Below, in pieces: positions 61,660 through 63,863 of a DNA stretch of 63,863 nucleotides. The notes below the pieces were generated by a model, which did not search any database, was not told where the DNA came from, and saw nothing but the letters and a program-made list of their open reading frames with translations. The stretch spans positions 1 through 63,863 of the forward strand of contig JAFUYQ010000011.1 of the NCBI GenBank assembly GCA_017470485.1, written 5' to 3'. The DNA is from Synergistaceae bacterium. GTDB lineage: Bacteria > Synergistota > Synergistia > Synergistales > Aminobacteriaceae. The translations under genes were made by a program, and so were the position numbers. The stretch's first letter is position 1. The number at the start of each line of letters is the position of its first letter.

Positions 61660-62271
61660 ATGGCAACACGCAGAGAACCAAGATTCAAATTATGCCGCCA
61701 TCTGGGCGTTAATGTCTGCGGACATCCGAAGGCTCTCAAGCGTTCAGACTCAAAGAAGAATGCGGCAGCCAGCGCAGCACGTACAGGCCAGAAGGTTTCA
61801 CAGTACGGCCTTCAGCTTTTGGAGAAACAGAAGATTAAAGCCTATTACGGAATACTTGAGAGGCAGTTCGCAAGGTATTTCGACAAGGCCAGCAAGAGCG
61901 ATGAAATGACAGGCGTTGCGCTTCTCAAGGCTCTTGAATGCAGACTTGATAACCTCGTTTACAGAACAGGATTCGCACGTTCAATCCGTCAGGCAAGACA
62001 GCTCGTTACTCACGGGCATATCCTCGTCAACGGTAACAAAGTCGATATTCCTTCATACGGCGTTAAAGTCAATGACGTAATCACCCTCAAGGAAAAAACA
62101 AGAACAAATCCGCTCATCGAATCAAATTTCAACGGACTTGTTTCGTTCAACGTTCCTTACCTTGAGAAGGACAAAACCCAGTTCAGCGCAAAGCTGGTTC
62201 GTGAGCCAATGCGCGAGGAACTGCCTATAGACGTAACAGAAATACTCGCGGTCGAGTTGTACTCAAAGTAG
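61660..62271 (+). CDS. rpsD: 30S ribosomal protein S4
   Basis: Primary 16S rRNA-binding protein of the small subunit. The 203 residues start [20 protein letters not shown], a form with Cys residues that can bind zinc in some lineages, and include the S4 RNA-binding domain [20 protein letters not shown] followed by [12 protein letters not shown]. It stands outside the usual ribosomal operon, between carB and metK. Confidence 0.97.
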   Translation: MATRREPRFKLCRHLGVNVCGHPKALKRSDSKKNAAASAARTGQKVSQYGLQLLEKQKIKAYYGILERQFARYFDKASKSDEMTGVALLKALECRLDNLVYRTGFARSIRQARQLVTHGHILVNGNKVDIPSYGVKVNDVITLKEKTRTNPLIESNFNGLVSFNVPYLEKDKTQFSAKLVREPMREELPIDVTEILAVELYSK

Positions 62272-62299
62272 AACATTAATTAAGACCGTAAATTTTCAA

Positions 62300-62402
62300 C
62301 TCTTATTGAGAGAGGCGGAGGGACCGGCCCTATGAAACCCGGCAACCTGCTTAAATCAGGTGCCAATACCGGCAGCAAGTCAAAGCTGGATAATGAGAGA
62401 GA
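62300..62402 (+). ncRNA. SAM-I (S-box) riboswitch aptamer
   Basis: The core matches the S-box consensus: AGAGGCGGAGGGACCGGCCC, then TATGAAACCCGGCAACC, then GGTGCCAATACCGGC and GATAATGAGAGAG. P1 can form between CTCTTATT (62301-62308) and AATGAGAG. It lies in the leader of metK, so SAM should repress the SAM synthetase gene. Confidence 0.96.
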
Positions 62403-62420
62403 GACAATAAGAATTTAGGC

Positions 62421-62458
62421 GTGTACTCTCTTGAATTATTCAGGGGAGTACATTTTTT
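62421..62458 (+). terminator. Riboswitch-controlled terminator before metK
   Basis: GTACTCTC (62423-62430) pairs with GGGGAGTAC (62443-62451), followed by TTTTTT. It sits between the aptamer and the metK ribosome-binding site, as expected of a transcription-attenuation platform. Confidence 0.9.
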
Positions 62459-62472
62459 ATGGAGGTAATAAA

Positions 62473-63675
62473 ATGGCAGACAACTTCATTTTTTCATCTG
62501 AGTCAGTAACTGAAGGACACCCCGATAAAGTCGCTGACCAGATTTCAGACGGGGTACTCGACGCGATTCTTGCCAATGACCCGATGGGAAGAGTCGCCTG
62601 TGAAACTTTGGTATCAACCGGCCTCGTTGTGGTCGCCGGAGAGATAAGCACTAAAACTTCTGTTGACATTCCCAAGATTGCACGCTCAATCATTAACGAC
62701 ATAGGCTACACCCGCGCCAAGTACGGGTTTGACGGCGAAACCTGCGCGGTATTGACGGCGATTGATGAGCAGTCGGGCGATATTGCTCAGGGTGTCGATA
62801 ACGCCATCGAGGTCAGAGACGATTCAAGCATAGGCGAGGAGGACATCGCTAAGACAGGCGCAGGAGATCAGGGAATGATGTTCGGTTACGCAACGAATGA
62901 GACAGAAGAGTTCATGCCCATGCCCATAGCACTTTCACACGCCCTCGCAAGGCAGCTCTCGAAAGTACGCAAGGACGGCACACTCTCTTATCTCAGGCCG
63001 GACGGGAAGACTCAGGTTTCATTACGCTACGAGAACAGAAAAGCAGTTCACGCCGACACAATCGTAGTTTCAACACAGCACGACACTTCAGCAGCTCTCG
63101 AACAGATCCGCGATGACATGATTAAACATGTAATCACCCCGATAGTTCCTGCTGAATTAATCGACAAAGACACGCGGATTTTCGTCAACCCCACAGGAAG
63201 ATTCGTAAAGGGTGGCCCTGCTGCCGACACAGGATTGACGGGAAGAAAAATTATCGTTGACACTTACGGCGGCTGGGTGCCTCACGGCGGCGGTGCATTC
63301 TCAGGGAAAGACCCGACGAAAGTTGACCGAAGCGGTGCTTACATGACACGTTACGCGGCAAAGAACATCGTTGCTTCGGGAATCGCTGACGAGTGCCAGA
63401 TACAGGTCGCCTACGCAATCGGAGTTGCTGAACCTGTCTCGCTGAACGTCAATACCTTCGGCACAGGGAAAATCAGCGAGGATAAAATCGTAAAACTCCT
63501 CCGCGAATGCTTTGACTTCAGACCTGCGGCTATCATCAGAGATCTGGAACTCAGGAAACCTCAGTATAAGGCTCTTGCGGCTTACGGACATATGGGACGT
63601 ATTGACCTCCCCGAACTTCCCGGCTGGGAAAGAACTGACAGAGCTGAAATCCTCAGAAAAGCCGCCGGAATTTAA
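62473..63675 (+). CDS. metK: S-adenosylmethionine synthetase
   Basis: MetK makes SAM from methionine and ATP. The 400 residues show [55 protein letters not shown] and the closing RAEILRKA. The start is the ATG at 62473, after GGAGG; the frame open to 62431 overlaps the leader terminator. Regulated by the SAM-I riboswitch. SAM supply links it to speD and metF upstream in the window. Confidence 0.97.
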   Translation: MADNFIFSSESVTEGHPDKVADQISDGVLDAILANDPMGRVACETLVSTGLVVVAGEISTKTSVDIPKIARSIINDIGYTRAKYGFDGETCAVLTAIDEQSGDIAQGVDNAIEVRDDSSIGEEDIAKTGAGDQGMMFGYATNETEEFMPMPIALSHALARQLSKVRKDGTLSYLRPDGKTQVSLRYENRKAVHADTIVVSTQHDTSAALEQIRDDMIKHVITPIVPAELIDKDTRIFVNPTGRFVKGGPAADTGLTGRKIIVDTYGGWVPHGGGAFSGKDPTKVDRSGAYMTRYAAKNIVASGIADECQIQVAYAIGVAEPVSLNVNTFGTGKISEDKIVKLLRECFDFRPAAIIRDLELRKPQYKALAAYGHMGRIDLPELPGWERTDRAEILRKAAGI

Positions 63676-63689
63676 CGGAAAGAAAATTT

Positions 63690-63724
63690 ATCCCTCCTCT
63701 GAAACTCAGGGGAGGGATTTTTGT
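63690..63724 (+). terminator. Terminator after metK
   Basis: ATCCCTCCTCTG (63690-63701) pairs with CAGGGGAGGGAT (63707-63718, one wobble), followed by TTTTT. Confidence 0.9.
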
Positions 63725-63772
63725 ATTATAGCATTTTTCTAAAATATGAATAATGAGATATAATAAAAAATT

Positions 63773-63863
63773 ATGAAAGCATATAGTGATGATTTAAGAG
63801 AAAAAGTATTGAAGGCATTACAAAGTGGGCAAGCGGCAAAAGAAGTAGCACCACGTTTTGATG
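63773..63863 (+). CDS. IS630-type transposase, N-terminal fragment at right edge
   Basis: The 30 visible codons (MKAYSDDLREKVLKALQSGQ, then AAKEVAPRFD) match the start of IS630/Tc1-mariner transposases, whose first helix-turn-helix begins MKAYSxDLRxxV. The gene runs off the window. The region just before the ATG is very AT-rich, which fits an insertion sequence starting between the metK terminator and 63773; the terminal repeat cannot be defined from one end. Confidence 0.75.
   Translation, partial: MKAYSDDLREKVLKALQSGQAAKEVAPRFD

Noticed and set aside
1..63863. tRNA, rRNA, prophage or replication origin
   Set aside because: No tRNA cloverleaf, rRNA stretch, phage structural gene or DnaA-box cluster was noticed by eye; small RNAs without strong motifs could still be missed.

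Overview
The window looks like a chromosomal segment of a bacterium of the family Synergistaceae (phylum Synergistota), probably an anaerobic gut-type member. The most specific clue is a broken gene at 29315-30475 whose product ends in a Synerg-CTERM-like sorting tail (GG-x-C-D-x-G core, hydrophobic stretch, basic end). The rest fits a diderm anaerobe: a P19/FTR1 iron-uptake cluster, a SAM-I riboswitch before metK, a periplasmic SurA/PpiD-like folding factor and many secreted proteins. Coding density is high, and only one stretch of more than 300 bases (29591-30561) lacks an intact gene.

Layout. 1-1402 is a scarred edge: the end of an AT-rich glycosyltransferase gene with no ATG, half of livF, and an inverted repeat. 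1402-6692 (minus) is an operon of a small membrane protein, purC, purF and an AddB-like Fe-S nuclease. 6787-12577 (plus) holds a very large secreted papain-like protease with Ig-like repeats, then a LicD protein. 12629-15179 (minus) is an SGNH/MBOAT acyltransferase pair preceded by 18 copies of a 7-bp repeat. 15256-17520 (minus) is ilvBH. 17607-23166 carries a secreted FAD oxidoreductase (tail-to-tail overlap with mnmE), cca, a small orphan and a cytidylate-kinase-like protein. 23271-28945 holds two secreted orphans and a PQQ-propeller/M13-peptidase pair. 29076-30561 has a 63-residue orphan and the dead Synerg-CTERM gene split by an IS200/IS605 remnant.

30568-34622 has a MATE transporter gene with one in-frame amber codon, a flavodoxin, a GNAT protein with a small partner (toxin-antitoxin-like), a degenerate Mrr-type nuclease and cobU. 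34663-37450 is a Zn/Mn-type ABC transporter with a YdjM-like membrane hydrolase. 37458-40274 (minus) is a one-carbon/SAM group: speD, a secreted esterase, metF and a stand-alone MetH activation domain. 40335-43415 (minus) is a coiled-coil repeat protein followed by serC and serA. 43491-45766 is an alanyl-tRNA editing protein and a glycosyltransferase. 45806-53138 (minus) is the iron cluster: FTR1, P19, a DUF2318 membrane protein, two FtsX-type permeases, an ATPase and a DtxR-family regulator. 53255-63675 holds an AlbA_2/ATPase-like protein, polA, a SurA-like protein, carB, rpsD and metK. An IS630-type transposase gene begins at the right edge.

The best candidate for an undescribed system is the heptamer tract at 15019-15146. 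It sits between a ribosome-binding site/ATG and the SGNH/MBOAT frame, where gain or loss of one unit changes the reading frame. It looks like a phase-variation switch for surface O-acylation, and in this copy the frame is OFF. Other points of interest are the miniature TnpB-tail element, the hendecad coiled-coil protein upstream of serCA, the AUA start indicated for polA and the GNAT/Mrr island. All family assignments come from reading the sequence; no database search was possible.
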